Shown piece after piece: positions 44,501-52,165 of a stretch of DNA of 52,165 nucleotides. Source of the DNA: Pseudomonas sp. CBZ-4. GTDB taxonomy: Bacteria; Pseudomonadota; Gammaproteobacteria; Pseudomonadales; Pseudomonadaceae. Each line of letters begins with the position of its first letter. Positions within the stretch are counted from its first letter, which is position 1. Made by a program: the position numbers and the translations under genes. The notes under the pieces were generated by a model, which saw only the letters and a list, made by a program, of their open reading frames with translations, did not search any database and was not told the origin of the DNA. The DNA is taken from the NCBI RefSeq assembly GCF_000346755.1, contig NZ_ANNV01000076.1:1-52165 (forward strand). The letters run 5' to 3'.

Positions 44501-46765
44501 GCCCTCCACCGCCATCGCACTGCCCAGGTAGCGGCGTTGCAGGTGCCTATGGTTTTTTTTAGCGGCCGCAGATGCGGTAGCGAGCCAGGCTGGCTGGGCC
44601 TTGGCATGCCTCGCCGCCAGCCGGAGCAGCTCGACGTTAGCCAGGGCCGCGTTGCGCAGCGGGTTGTCCGGTACTTGCAGGTGCTCAAACAGTTCCTGGG
44701 CCAGGACCCGTCGCGCCAATGCCGGATCGCTGATTTCGCTGAACAATCGATCGTTGCCAGCCAGACGCTTATCCAACTGCCGATGAGCGTCGATCAGCGC
44801 CTTGAAATCGTCACGCAGTACATCGTGGGTCGCGACAACATAATCCACCGCGAGCGTCAGTGACGCCGCCAAGCGGGCGGCGCGGCGTTCATCACGTTTG
44901 ATACAGCGCCACAACGCCGAGTCATCAGGCCCGGCCAGGCTGGCCCGCAAGCTTTGGGACAACCCTTCGAGACAATCAAACACTGCCAGGCCGCCATGGC
45001 TGCCACTCACCACCAGCACCACCGGCTGAAGCCGGGCCGGCGCCCCCTGGGCAGCTGTGGTGGTGACGACCATCAGCCCCCTCAGGGTGTAGCGAACAGG
45101 CGCACTGCCACCGACGCAGACGCGCAAAACACCGGTGTCGCTGCCTTGTCGGGCCGCCGCCAAAGGCGTGTTGAGCACTTCGAGCAAGCGATCAAGGTGG
45201 GTTTGCTCGATCACGCCCAACTGACGCATCAGCTGCGCTTCACATCGCAGCGCCTGGAGCTGGGCCGCAAACACCAGCGCTGAACGGTTGCGCGTGCCAT
45301 CCGGGCGTTCGGTCCAGAACGCCAGTTGCAACAGGCGCTCACCGGCATCGAGCGTCCACTGCCTGACCGCCTGCGCCTTGGCCTGTCGCTGCTCCTGATC
45401 CTGCAAAAAAACCTGATAGGCGTCGGTTTCGCGGGCGGGGGCCTTGGCATCCAGCAGTGCCAGCAACCCTTGTTCATAACGCCTGATGTGCAGGGCACGG
45501 GTGCCGCGCGGCAGGTCTGAGCATTGGCTCGCCAGGATAACCTCGGGTTGACGGCGCAGACGATCCCACTCCAATAGCTCATCCAGCGCGGGGCCCCACG
45601 CAAGCGTACCCACCGCACGCCGCCGGCCCAGCTCGATGAACCGCATCAGACGCGCAGCCTGGCGGCTGGGCAGTTCGGCATCGAGGGGCACGTCAAGCGC
45701 GTAATTGATCGACAGCAGCGCGGCCCATTCATTGGCCGATTGCTGCTCCAGCATGGCGTGCAGGCTATGCGCCAGGGCGTCGCCACTGAGCGTCTGGCTG
45801 GGCTGCAGCGGTGGCAACGTTGCCACGTCCGCCCGGCTAAAGGGCAGGTACTGCCACGCATCCCCCAGCAACCACGCCTTGATCCGCTCGGGCAGTTGCG
45901 CCTGCAGCTGCTGCCAGGAGCTGAACTCATGAAACCCAAGGTGCAAGCCCGGCAGGTACACCACCTGCGTGGTGCTGTCTCGATAGAGGTGCAGCGCCCC
46001 GGGGATCGCCAGAGTGCCTGCGCTGGCGTGGGGCCACATTATTCGGCCTGCGTGCACCGTGGCCCAATCGCCGCCGGCCTGCTGGCGCGCGGCGAGGGTG
46101 GGCGCGTCCCACAGTTGCTTGACCAACGTGTAGCCCGCGTCCGACAACGTGAACAACTGCTGCGCCAGGAAGGCCTGCTCGGCAAACACAGCCTTGTGCA
46201 GTTCCACCGCGCGCTCCTGGCGCGATGATGCGCTGCCGTGGGCCAGTTGCTGCCAATAATCCGCCACCGCACCGCCAACCCGGGCCACCAACTGCAGTTT
46301 GCCGACCTGCTCCAGCGCCTGTACTGCATTGAAGGGCAGCCTCGCGCCGGGATCGCCCTTGATACTCAGCGCCGTGAAGTGATGGAGATTGATCGGCGGA
46401 TACGGCTCGGTAAACAGCGCCAGGGTCCGGTCCATCAGACTGTTGCGATGCTGGGTCGGGCGCGGTGGCAGCGGCTCGCTGAACAGCAAGCTGTAAGGGT
46501 CCAGGCCGAACGCCTGGCGCAGCGCCCCACGAATCCGTGACAACAGCCGGGGCGCGCGCACGACCAGGGTGCGCAGGGAGTGGGCGGCGCGTGTGCAACG
46601 TTCATGGGCGCTGTACAACTCGTCAACCGTGCGACTGGGCAGGCGTACGCTGTTGATGCGCCGTGTCAGCCGCGTACGAATCGCCGCCAGGCGCTGCTCC
46701 TGGGTCGTGCCCGGGTCGTCAAAATCGAAGGATTGCGGTGCAACGTCGGGGGTATCGAGGCTCAT
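41534..46765 (-). CDS. Giant toxin-like protein with DUF6543-type architecture, unknown C-terminal domain
   Basis: A 1743-residue protein of the dermonecrotic-toxin-like DUF6543 class found in plant-associated Pseudomonas. No signal peptide is seen. The long N-terminal part (to about 1150) includes PRYLMTTLASLDIAGHYQRLIRQMF and SPSLSFVRLRGHTLAHDRHITGLLVI. A hydrophobic hairpin at about 1155-1215 starts with LLSFVPVLGVGV. It is the counterpart of the hairpin in the NEL protein of this window. The last 500 residues, with IYVKNGEQVLVDGEYGYPLY early and YYVLTRWANTSSVKLHAAHA near the end, match no domain I know; LRR and NEL motifs are absent. The ATG at 46765 has a weak GAAGA site; a GTG at 46804 is less likely. 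It interrupts the purine gene cluster and overlaps the exporter gene by 62 bases. Confidence 0.8.
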   Translation of the reverse strand: MSLDTPDVAPQSFDFDDPGTTQEQRLAAIRTRLTRRINSVRLPSRTVDELYSAHERCTRAAHSLRTLVVRAPRLLSRIRGALRQAFGLDPYSLLFSEPLPPRPTQHRNSLMDRTLALFTEPYPPINLHHFTALSIKGDPGARLPFNAVQALEQVGKLQLVARVGGAVADYWQQLAHGSASSRQERAVELHKAVFAEQAFLAQQLFTLSDAGYTLVKQLWDAPTLAARQQAGGDWATVHAGRIMWPHASAGTLAIPGALHLYRDSTTQVVYLPGLHLGFHEFSSWQQLQAQLPERIKAWLLGDAWQYLPFSRADVATLPPLQPSQTLSGDALAHSLHAMLEQQSANEWAALLSINYALDVPLDAELPSRQAARLMRFIELGRRRAVGTLAWGPALDELLEWDRLRRQPEVILASQCSDLPRGTRALHIRRYEQGLLALLDAKAPARETDAYQVFLQDQEQRQAKAQAVRQWTLDAGERLLQLAFWTERPDGTRNRSALVFAAQLQALRCEAQLMRQLGVIEQTHLDRLLEVLNTPLAAARQGSDTGVLRVCVGGSAPVRYTLRGLMVVTTTAAQGAPARLQPVVLVVSGSHGGLAVFDCLEGLSQSLRASLAGPDDSALWRCIKRDERRAARLAASLTLAVDYVVATHDVLRDDFKALIDAHRQLDKRLAGNDRLFSEISDPALARRVLAQELFEHLQVPDNPLRNAALANVELLRLAARHAKAQPAWLATASAAAKKNHRHLQRRYLGSAMAVEGRLWHILPSLETFARQRLTAQLTADGFFPGVDIDQPLLDMPDDVGSQFCGWASTCAPGDRHIKKTVSPQRTTFSLLELALHNLDPQAPWTEWRLNRARYVQPAWQARLTPRYLMTTLASLDIAGHYQRLIRQMFYPARPSTGLPRPLVDRAAQQLARMQLFSATQQGLSVPARQLFTRAMAPRAAAGVPSPSLSFVRLRGHTLAHDRHITGLLVITDNRTPLCLVYWPSAVHFPVLSEYADWQLARAALNRQGASPDNVRALASLVAPDWEAEALAGYPGNCSAPAISRAPLVKIIPSRLFGHAVLGLYEQISRFVRSFNIKHRVAASAAEVIEGQIREQIDAEPTAWLDIVSTCHCDALAVLAHGRMLEVQRRVHARANTGATLAQYRRQRLGEQWQASVRGLLSFVPVLGVGVSLYEMLLAARRYHLSGRPEDAVDVAFITLMAFFDVLTSFVPTAGLAKPGTALGRGAMRSALRQLHRRQGWMANTLATPPAAAHTIGVLERFKKPFSREGAVALRGVGEKGIYVKNGEQVLVDGEYGYPLYRRPNEAALRIKSLAGEAEGELLLYIREEREWLLGADAPPPSPQPGPSSALWQPFRAQSTTDWRPPARVAFDRAMRQTQVAPQSFQAWAVARELTLTELLPERGIFQVSVAPPVRNYRVLHHNGRYFRVLPDGSNRPPRDLVFITRDQPLAHSAAMDIRYWLGAGLFDQPIPATVAANGQWTFHRPLFSEPLHLALGRVFPRLSASSRTFLIERLLELSDPHPRLTATHLLDLRATLDKWLTPNAVGQTDDLFRLLRPLDSNTRTTLYLGDVNSTPGFERMDFNVRQPLHRSLQMPTQTNLIERSQIMQKAVREVLEQQGFIVRALDKKPGAKATLDYSCTHPYSNNRYYVLTRWANTSSVKLHAAHAMQLTDEWFKRRSVLAHYAKAFAPLKKAMDEGRLVRIIAGIQWTPTEPPTLYFARFGSLKPGATPPRRQSQKRPHSPG

Positions 46766-46841
46766 GGCGGGGTCTTCATGGCAGGAAAACCCGAGCCTAG
46801 TCACCCAACCCTGAGCCGGTGCGCTACATAAATGGCAGGCG

Positions 46842-46873
46842 AAAAAAAGCCCGCAGTGTGGGCGGGCGAAAAA
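46842..46873 (-). terminator. Rho-independent terminator after uraH
   Basis: Read on the minus strand, GCCCGC and GCGGGC pair around CCACACT, followed by seven T. It stops uraH transcription before it enters the giant toxin-like gene, which must therefore have its own promoter in the remaining 76 bases. Confidence 0.88.
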
Positions 46874-46910
46874 CCAACGAAGAGCTTTGGGGGTGTGAAG
46901 CGAGGTGACG

Positions 46911-47264
46911 CTAGCTACCGCGATAGGTGGAGTAGCTGTAGGGCGAAATCAGTAGCGGGACATGGTAGTGCTCCTGTTCGGCGCTGATGCCGAAGCGCAA
47001 TACCACCACATCCAGGAAAGCCGGCTCCGGCAATTGCACGCCGCGGGCGCGGTAATAATCGCCAGCGCTGAATTGCAGCTGGTAGACACCACTGCGGTAG
47101 TCGTCGCCTTGCAACAATGGCGCGTCGCAGCGGCCGTCGCTGTTGGTCAGGGTGGTGGCCACCAGTTCCAGCTGCGCGCCTTCGACGCGGTACAGCTCAA
47201 CCTTGATTGCGCTGCCGGGGCAACCGTGTGCGGCGTCCAAAACGTGTGTGGTCAAACGTCCCAT
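46911..47264 (-). CDS. uraH: Hydroxyisourate hydrolase (transthyretin-like)
   Basis: Hydrolyses 5-hydroxyisourate to OHCU, the second step from urate. The 117-residue length is standard. It has the THVLDAAHGCPG start and the HYHVPLLISPYSYSTYRGS end, with the conserved C-terminal YRGS and the active-site His and Arg. It lacks a signal peptide, so it is cytoplasmic. It faces puuE over a 386-base region with two matching palindromes. Confidence 0.96.
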   Translation of the reverse strand: MGRLTTHVLDAAHGCPGSAIKVELYRVEGAQLELVATTLTNSDGRCDAPLLQGDDYRSGVYQLQFSAGDYYRARGVQLPEPAFLDVVVLRFGISAEQEHYHVPLLISPYSYSTYRGS

Positions 47265-47363
47265 GGCGTCTAGGCGCCTCCCGAAGTCAGTAGAAGAGAG
47301 ATCCGCACTTTTTCAGGGCAGTGAAAAAGCCGGCGATGGCTGATTAAGACACTTTTTAAAAAA

Positions 47364-47375
47364 ATTGTACACAAT
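47364..47375. promoter_or_regulatory. ATTGTACACAAT palindrome upstream of uraH
   Basis: The arms ATTGT and ACAAT are perfect, with AC at the centre. It is a one-base variant of the TTGTATACAA motif found at 39469 and 47560. Its position is suited to control of the uraH promoter. Confidence 0.6.
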
Positions 47376-47559
47376 AAAAATCACAAACCTTTTGATCACC
47401 CCGCCCATATTGCCTGAGCAGCCAATCAGCGAGTAATCCTTGCTTTTAAACGACCTTTTGTCCATTAGCTGACCAACTGGGCAAGTTTCTTGCTACACCC
47501 TTTACACAGAGCCCTGCGGAAAAAATGCAGAAATGTAGGCTTACAAAGTGGACGATAAG

Positions 47560-47569
47560 TTGTATACAA
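47560..47569. promoter_or_regulatory. TTGTATACAA palindrome upstream of puuE
   Basis: A perfect copy of the motif before the purine permease gene, 82 bases before the puuE start codon. It could overlap the puuE promoter. Confidence 0.65.
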
Positions 47570-47650
47570 TCACTCATCGCTGTGACGCCACCCAGTCATT
47601 CCACTGCCCGGCCGCCACATGAATGATCACGAACAAGAAGGAAGACTGCA

Positions 47651-48577
47651 GTGAGCGCTGACTACCCACGCGACCTGATCGGTTACGGCAGTAACCCTCC
47701 TCACCCCCACTGGCCGGGCAAGGCACGCATTGCGTTGTCGTTTGTACTCAACTACGAGGAAGGCGGCGAGCGCAACATCTTGCACGGTGACAAAGAGTCC
47801 GAAGCCTTTCTCTCGGAGATGGTCTCGGCCCAGCCGCTGCAAGGTGCGCGCAACATGAGCATGGAGTCGCTGTACGAATACGGCAGCCGTGCCGGCGTGT
47901 GGCGCATCCTCAAGCTGTTTAAAGAATTCGATATCCCGCTGACCATCTTCGCCGTGGCCATGGCCGCCCAGCGCCACCCGGATGTGATCCGCGCCATGGT
48001 CGACGCCGGCCACGAGATCTGCAGCCACGGCTACCGCTGGATCGACTACCAGTACATGGACGAGGCCCAGGAACGCGAGCACATGCTCGAAGCGATCCGC
48101 ATCCTCACCGAACTCACCGGCGAACGCCCACTCGGCTGGTACACCGGGCGCACCGGCCCGAACACGCGGCGGCTGGTGATGGAGGAAGGCGGCTTCCTCT
48201 ACGACTGCGACACCTACGACGACGACCTGCCCTACTGGGAACCCAACAACCCCACCAGCAAGCCGCATTTGGTGATCCCCTACACCCTGGACACCAACGA
48301 CATGCGCTTCACCCAGGTGCAGGGTTTCAACAAGGGCGATGACTTCTTCGACTACTTGAAAGACGCGTTCGATGTGCTCTACGCCGAAGGTGCGGATGCG
48401 CCGAAAATGCTTTCCATCGGCCTGCACTGCCGCCTGATCGGCCGCCCTGCACGCCTGGCGTCCTTGAAGCGTTTTATCGAATACGCCAAAAGCCACGAAC
48501 AGGTGTGGTTCACTCGCCGAGTGGACATTGCCCGTCACTGGCACGCAACCCACCCCTACGCGGGAGCGGCGAAATGA
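47651..48577 (+). CDS. puuE: Allantoinase PuuE (polysaccharide-deacetylase fold)
   Basis: Hydrolyses allantoin to allantoate. It is the metal-independent, NodB/polysaccharide-deacetylase-fold allantoinase, unrelated to the amidohydrolase AllB. It has 308 residues and starts MSADYPRDLIGYGSNPPHP. The LNYEEGGERN segment, EICSHGYRWIDYQ and the late FTRRVDIARHW are typical of the family. Initiation is at GTG after a strong AAGGAAG. Its stop overlaps the uraD ATG in ATGA. It heads the five-gene urate operon. Confidence 0.96.
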   Translation: MSADYPRDLIGYGSNPPHPHWPGKARIALSFVLNYEEGGERNILHGDKESEAFLSEMVSAQPLQGARNMSMESLYEYGSRAGVWRILKLFKEFDIPLTIFAVAMAAQRHPDVIRAMVDAGHEICSHGYRWIDYQYMDEAQEREHMLEAIRILTELTGERPLGWYTGRTGPNTRRLVMEEGGFLYDCDTYDDDLPYWEPNNPTSKPHLVIPYTLDTNDMRFTQVQGFNKGDDFFDYLKDAFDVLYAEGADAPKMLSIGLHCRLIGRPARLASLKRFIEYAKSHEQVWFTRRVDIARHWHATHPYAGAAK

Positions 48578-49089
48578 CTGCGTTCCAAACCCTGAAACCC
48601 TCGACCTTGAGCCGCGACGCATTCGTCGCCGCCTTCGCCGACATCTACGAACATTCGCCATGGGTGGCCGAAAAGGCCTACGACCTGGGCCAGGACCCTT
48701 CGATCGACGAGATCGAAACCCTGCACCAGCGCATGAGCGACATCCTGTTGAGCGCCGATCATGCCAGCCAGCTGGCCCTGATCAACGCTCACCCGGACCT
48801 GGCCGGCAAAGCCGCCGTCCAGGGCCAACTGACCCAAGCCAGCACGGATGAACAGGCTGGCGCGGGGATTCACCAATGCACGGCCGAAGAGTTTTCTCGC
48901 TTCACCGAGCTGAACGATGCCTACAAGGCCAAGTTCAAGTTTCCCTTCATCATGGCGGTAAAAGGCAGCAACCGGCATCAGATCCTGGCCGCGTTCGAAA
49001 CGCGCATCCACAACTCGGTGGACACCGAGTTCAAATGCGCCCTGGCCGAGATCAACAAGATCGCGTTGTTCCGTTTACTGACCCTCTAA
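48574..49089 (+). CDS. uraD: OHCU decarboxylase
   Basis: Converts OHCU to S-allantoin. The 171-residue helical protein shows the family motifs: the active-site His in [39 protein letters not shown], and the [10 protein letters not shown] block. The start is fixed by its ATGA overlap with puuE. Confidence 0.96.
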   Translation: MTAFQTLKPSTLSRDAFVAAFADIYEHSPWVAEKAYDLGQDPSIDEIETLHQRMSDILLSADHASQLALINAHPDLAGKAAVQGQLTQASTDEQAGAGIHQCTAEEFSRFTELNDAYKAKFKFPFIMAVKGSNRHQILAAFETRIHNSVDTEFKCALAEINKIALFRLLTL

Positions 49090-49130
49090 ACGACCATCCC
49101 CAGCCACTCTATCTAAGGCAGACAAGAAGA

Positions 49131-50126
49131 ATGAAAGCTTACGCCGTACCTTTCGAGAAGTTCGTCAACCTGGCCGACGCCCGCCTGGGCACCAAGATTC
49201 TTTCGGTGACCGATGACTGGTTCGCCGACGCCAACCGCCTGTTCCAGCCGACCCCGGCCGTATGGAAGGAGGGCGTTTTCGATGACAACGGCAAGTGGAT
49301 GGACGGCTGGGAATCACGCCGCAAGCGCTTCGAAGGCTACGACAGCGCGGTGATCCGCCTGGGCGTACCCGGCTCGATCAAAGGCGTGGACATCGACACT
49401 TCATTCTTCACCGGCAACTTCCCGCCGTCGGCCTCTCTCGAAGCCTGCTTCCTGGCCTCGGGCGACCCTGATGAGAACACCCAGTGGGTGGAAGTGCTGT
49501 CGGCCGTCGAGCTGCAAGGCAACAGCCACCACTACCACGAGATCAGCAACGACAAGGCCTTCAGCCACCTGCGCTTCAACATCTACCCGGATGGCGGCGT
49601 GGCCCGTCTGCGTGTGTACGGTATTCCGTTCCGCGACTGGTCGTCGATCGGCGACAACGAACAAGTCGACCTGGCCTCGGCCCTCAACGGCGGCCGTGCA
49701 CTGGCCTGCTCCGATGAACACTTCGGGCGCATGAGCAACATCCTCAACCCAGGCCGTGGCATCAACATGGGCGACGGCTGGGAAACCGCACGTCGCCGTA
49801 CTCCGGGCAATGACTGGGTGATCGTCGCACTGGGCCACCCGGGCGAGATCGAGAAAATCATCGTCGACACCCTGCACTTCAAGGGCAACTACCCGGACAC
49901 CTGCTCGATCCAGGGCGCCTTCGTGAAAGGCGGCACCGACAGCCAGATCGAAACCCAATCGCTGTTCTGGCGCGAGCTGTTGCCTTCGCAGAAGCTGGAA
50001 ATGCACGCTGAACACAGCTTCGCCGAGCAGATCAAGGCGCTGGGGCCGATTACCCACATCCGCCTGAATGTGTTCCCGGATGGGGGTGTGAGCCGCCTGC
50101 GCGTTTTGGGCAAAGTAGCCAAGTAA
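49131..50126 (+). CDS. alc: Allantoicase
   Basis: Hydrolyses allantoate to ureidoglycolate and urea. The 331-residue protein contains two copies of the allantoicase beta-sandwich domain. Repeated elements are [20 protein letters not shown] with [20 protein letters not shown], and [15 protein letters not shown] with [15 protein letters not shown]. There is no signal peptide. It starts at MKAYAVPF, with AAGG upstream. A REPIN follows its stop before allA. Confidence 0.96.
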   Translation: MKAYAVPFEKFVNLADARLGTKILSVTDDWFADANRLFQPTPAVWKEGVFDDNGKWMDGWESRRKRFEGYDSAVIRLGVPGSIKGVDIDTSFFTGNFPPSASLEACFLASGDPDENTQWVEVLSAVELQGNSHHYHEISNDKAFSHLRFNIYPDGGVARLRVYGIPFRDWSSIGDNEQVDLASALNGGRALACSDEHFGRMSNILNPGRGINMGDGWETARRRTPGNDWVIVALGHPGEIEKIIVDTLHFKGNYPDTCSIQGAFVKGGTDSQIETQSLFWRELLPSQKLEMHAEHSFAEQIKALGPITHIRLNVFPDGGVSRLRVLGKVAK

Positions 50127-50137
50127 GCGGTGAACCC

Positions 50138-50210
50138 GATCGCAGGCAAGCCAGCTCCCACATTTGAATGTATTCACACATCAAAATGTGGGAGCGGGCT
50201 TGCCCGCGAT
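50138..50210. repeat. REP pair inside the urate operon
   Basis: The left arm at 50138-50162 (GGCAAGCC...CTCCCACA) pairs with the right arm at 50187-50210, around a 24-base loop. The orientation is the reverse of most pairs here and the same as at 13669-13745. It lies in the 127-base gap between alc and allA. Confidence 0.92.
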
Positions 50211-50253
50211 GGCGGCCGAACAAACAACACAACATTCGGATAAGAAGACAGCC

Positions 50254-50757
50254 ATGCGCACACTAGTGATCGAACCCCTGACCAAAGAAGCCTTCGCCCC
50301 TTTCGGAGACGTTATCGAAACCGACGGCAGCGATCACTTCATGATCAACAACGGGTCGACCATGCGCTTTCACAAATTGGCCACGGTCGAAACCGCTAAA
50401 CCGGAAGACCACGCCATCATCAGCATTTTCCGCGCCGACGCGCAGGACATGCCGCTGACCGTGTGCATGCTGGAGAGACACCCGCTGGGCAGCCAGGCGT
50501 TCATACCGCTGCTCGGCAACCCCTTTCTGATCGTGGTCGCGCCACTTGGCGATGAACCTGTATCGGGCTTGGTCCGCGCCTTCGTCACCAACGGCAGGCA
50601 GGGCATTAATTACCATCGCGGCGTCTGGCACCACCCGGTGCTGACGATCGAAAAGCGGGATGACTTCCTGGTGGTTGATCGCAGTGGCACAGGCAATAAC
50701 TGCGATGAGCATTTTTTCAAAGAGGATAAGCGGTTGATCCTCGCCCCCCACCAATAA
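50254..50757 (+). CDS. allA: Ureidoglycolate lyase
   Basis: Splits ureidoglycolate into glyoxylate and urea, the end of the pathway. The 167-residue cupin-fold protein has the family segments PLTKEAFAPFGDVIE, the ERHPLGSQAFIPL metal-site strand and GINYHRGVWHHPV. The ATG at 50254 is preferred to the open frame from 50164, which would translate the REP pair. It is the fourth gene of the operon, before puuD. Confidence 0.95.
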   Translation: MRTLVIEPLTKEAFAPFGDVIETDGSDHFMINNGSTMRFHKLATVETAKPEDHAIISIFRADAQDMPLTVCMLERHPLGSQAFIPLLGNPFLIVVAPLGDEPVSGLVRAFVTNGRQGINYHRGVWHHPVLTIEKRDDFLVVDRSGTGNNCDEHFFKEDKRLILAPHQ

Positions 50758-50808
50758 GAGAAGGCTTGATCACCCGACAACAAGGGTGACAGGCGAGAGG
50801 TAAAGACT

Positions 50809-52095
50809 GTGGAAGCACATCTGTTGGAATGGCTGAACCTTAGCGTGCGCTGGGTTCACATGATCACTGGCGTCGCGTGGATCGGCGCTTCTTTCTACTT
50901 TGTCTGGCTGGAAAACAACCTCAATCGCGTCAACCCCAAGAACGGCCTGGCCGGTGACTTGTGGGCGATCCACGGTGGCGGTATCTACCACCTGGAAAAA
51001 TACAAACTGGCCCCGCCGACCATGCCGGACAACCTGCACTGGTTCAAATGGGAAGCCTATTTCACCTGGATGTCGGGCGTCGCGCTGCTGTGCGTGGTGT
51101 TCTACCTCAACCCGACGCTGTACCTGCTAGCCCCCGGCAGCAGCCTCAGCGGCACCGAAGGCGTGTTGCTGGGCATTGGCTCACTGTTCGCCGGCTGGTT
51201 CATCTACTCCTTCCTCTGCGACTCGGCCCTGGGCAAACGCCCTGCCCTGCTCGGCTTCATCCTGTTCGTGCTGTTGATTGCCGCCGCGTACGGCTTCAGC
51301 AAAGTGTTCAGCGGCCGTGGCGCCTACCTGCACGTGGGTGCGGTGATCGGCACCATCATGGTCGGCAACGTGTTCCGCATCATCATGCCGGCGCAACGCG
51401 CACTGGTCGCGGCGATCGCCGAGAACCGCACGCCAGATCCGGCGCTGCCGGCCAAGGGCTTGCTGCGTTCACGCCACAACAACTACTTCACCTTGCCGGT
51501 GCTGTTCATCATGATCAGCAACCACTTCCCGAGCACCTACGGCAGCCAATACAACTGGCTGATCCTGGCCGGTATCGCCGTGGCCGCCGTGTTGGTCCGT
51601 CACTACTTCAACACCCGGCATAACAGCCAGAAGTACGCGTGGACCTTGCCGGTGGGCGCCTTGGCGATGATCAGCCTGGCCTATGTGACCGGTCCCAAGC
51701 CAGTGGCCGAAGTAGCCAAGGCCCCTGCGGCCATCGAGTACCAACCGTTGCCAGAGACGGCATTGGGCGGTGGCTTGAAACCGGCAGCGCCCGCCGCTGC
51801 GCCTGCTGCCGAACCGGCACCTGCGCAGGCGTCGATTGATTTCGACAAAGTGCATGGGGTGATCCAGGAACGCTGCGCCGTGTGCCATTCGGCCAAGCCC
51901 ACCAGCCCGCTGTTCAGCACCGCACCGGGTGGAGTGATGTTTGATACCCCGGCGCAGATCCAGCAGCAGGCGGCGCGCATTCAAGCGCAGGCCGTGGCGA
52001 CCCAGATCATGCCGTTGGGCAACATCACCCAGATGACCCAGCAGGAGCGGGATCTGATTGGTACCTGGATCAATCAGGGGGCCCGTACCAACTAA
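50809..52095 (+). CDS. puuD: Urate hydroxylase PuuD (membrane protein with cytochrome c domain)
   Basis: Oxidises urate to 5-hydroxyisourate and passes electrons to the respiratory chain, in place of a soluble uricase. It has 428 residues. The first 300 hold about eight membrane helices with conserved His in WVHMITGVAWIGASFYF and IHGGGIYHLEKYK. A proline/alanine-rich linker at about 310-345 leads to a cytochrome c domain with the haem motif CAVCH and a downstream Met in QIMPLGN. The start is GTG, with AGAGG eight bases upstream. It is the last gene of the operon seen here. Confidence 0.95.
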   Translation: MEAHLLEWLNLSVRWVHMITGVAWIGASFYFVWLENNLNRVNPKNGLAGDLWAIHGGGIYHLEKYKLAPPTMPDNLHWFKWEAYFTWMSGVALLCVVFYLNPTLYLLAPGSSLSGTEGVLLGIGSLFAGWFIYSFLCDSALGKRPALLGFILFVLLIAAAYGFSKVFSGRGAYLHVGAVIGTIMVGNVFRIIMPAQRALVAAIAENRTPDPALPAKGLLRSRHNNYFTLPVLFIMISNHFPSTYGSQYNWLILAGIAVAAVLVRHYFNTRHNSQKYAWTLPVGALAMISLAYVTGPKPVAEVAKAPAAIEYQPLPETALGGGLKPAAPAAAPAAEPAPAQASIDFDKVHGVIQERCAVCHSAKPTSPLFSTAPGGVMFDTPAQIQQQAARIQAQAVATQIMPLGNITQMTQQERDLIGTWINQGARTN

Positions 52096-52131
52096 CTGAT
52101 CCACACACATCCAACGGTGGAAGAGGGCTTG

Positions 52132-52156
52132 TGTGGGAGCTGGCTTGCCTGCGATG
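52132..52156. repeat. REP element, left half of a REPIN cut by the window edge
   Basis: TGTGGGAGCTGGCTTGCCTGCGATG matches the left arm of the REPIN at 28886, preceded by GGGCTTG as in the duplicated heads. The right arm would be just outside the window. It lies 36 bases after the puuD stop. Confidence 0.88.
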
Positions 52157-52165
52157 GCATCACCC

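Larger units (their letters stand above)
47265..47650. promoter_or_regulatory. Divergent promoter region, uraH / puuE
   Basis: 386 bases, clearly A/T-richer than the genes. Two palindromes of the same type lie at 47364-47375 and 47560-47569, one about 100 bases from uraH and one about 80 from puuE. No open frame or repeat is present. It is the likely control point of the urate pathway. Confidence 0.7.

Noticed and set aside
47627..48661. 344-codon minus-strand frame opposite puuE
   Set aside because: Antisense shadow of puuE; no independent support.
1..52165. CRISPR arrays, tRNA or rRNA genes, prophage and IS elements
   Set aside because: No evenly spaced direct repeats, cloverleaf sequences, integrases or transposases were seen; the only repeats are REP-type palindromes.

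Overview
The window looks like a chromosomal segment of a Pseudomonas from the fluorescens group. The reasons are the high GC content, the many REP/REPIN palindromes of the GTGGGAGC-GGCTTGCC type, and Pseudomonas-typical gene sets: the NAGGN osmolyte operon, a duplicated-PPK2 polyphosphate:AMP phosphotransferase, DUF3509 and DUF3309 small proteins, and a PuuD-type urate pathway. I see no rRNA, tRNA, CRISPR array, phage or IS transposase. Both window edges fall inside REP elements.

Layout. (1) 72-4995: thiolase, polyphosphate:AMP phosphotransferase and the bifunctional tRNA-modification enzyme MnmC. (2) 4978-9819: a very large minus-strand gene for an LRR/NEL-type E3 ubiquitin ligase-like protein, a probable effector or toxin acting on eukaryotic hosts. 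(3) 10128-14969: the osmoprotectant operon for N-acetylglutaminylglutamine amide (asnO, ngg, M42 peptidase). (4) 15039-23785: YheU, a divergent CsrA, a short-chain dehydrogenase, a small membrane protein, an LTA-synthase-family phosphoglycerol transferase, a PLDc_N protein, an ankyrin-repeat pair, a long-chain acyl-CoA synthetase, DUF3509 and a stand-alone LuxR-type HTH protein. (5) 23992-32922: aroC, an MFS transporter and an acireductone-dioxygenase-like cupin with altered metal ligands, followed by an alpha/beta hydrolase, prmB, an isochorismatase-fold protein, an Smr protein, folE and a glutaredoxin-like protein. (6) 33063-37018: a CitMHS transporter with split AtuA genes under a divergent LysR regulator. 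(7) 37125-39420: an aminotransferase-GST pair opposite a MarR regulator, with two matching palindromes between them. (8) 39608-52095: a purine permease, a LysE exporter, a second giant toxin-like gene, and the urate-to-glyoxylate pathway uraH / puuE-uraD-alc-allA-puuD.

How the parts work together. The purine cluster can take urate to glyoxylate and urea: PuuD makes 5-hydroxyisourate, UraH makes OHCU, UraD makes S-allantoin, PuuE makes allantoate, Alc makes ureidoglycolate, and AllA releases glyoxylate. Nearly identical palindromes (TTGTATACAA type) lie upstream of the permease, uraH and puuE, so one regulator outside the window probably controls all three. In the osmolyte operon, Ngg is expected to make acetylglutaminylglutamine and AsnO to amidate it; the M42 peptidase may turn the product over.

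The features least explained by known annotation are the two giant minus-strand proteins. They share a hydrophobic FVPVLG hairpin, differ in their C-termini, and overlap the 3' end of a convergent gene. Others are the cupin with rearranged metal ligands, the paired MarR-type operators and the REPINs with duplicated heads.
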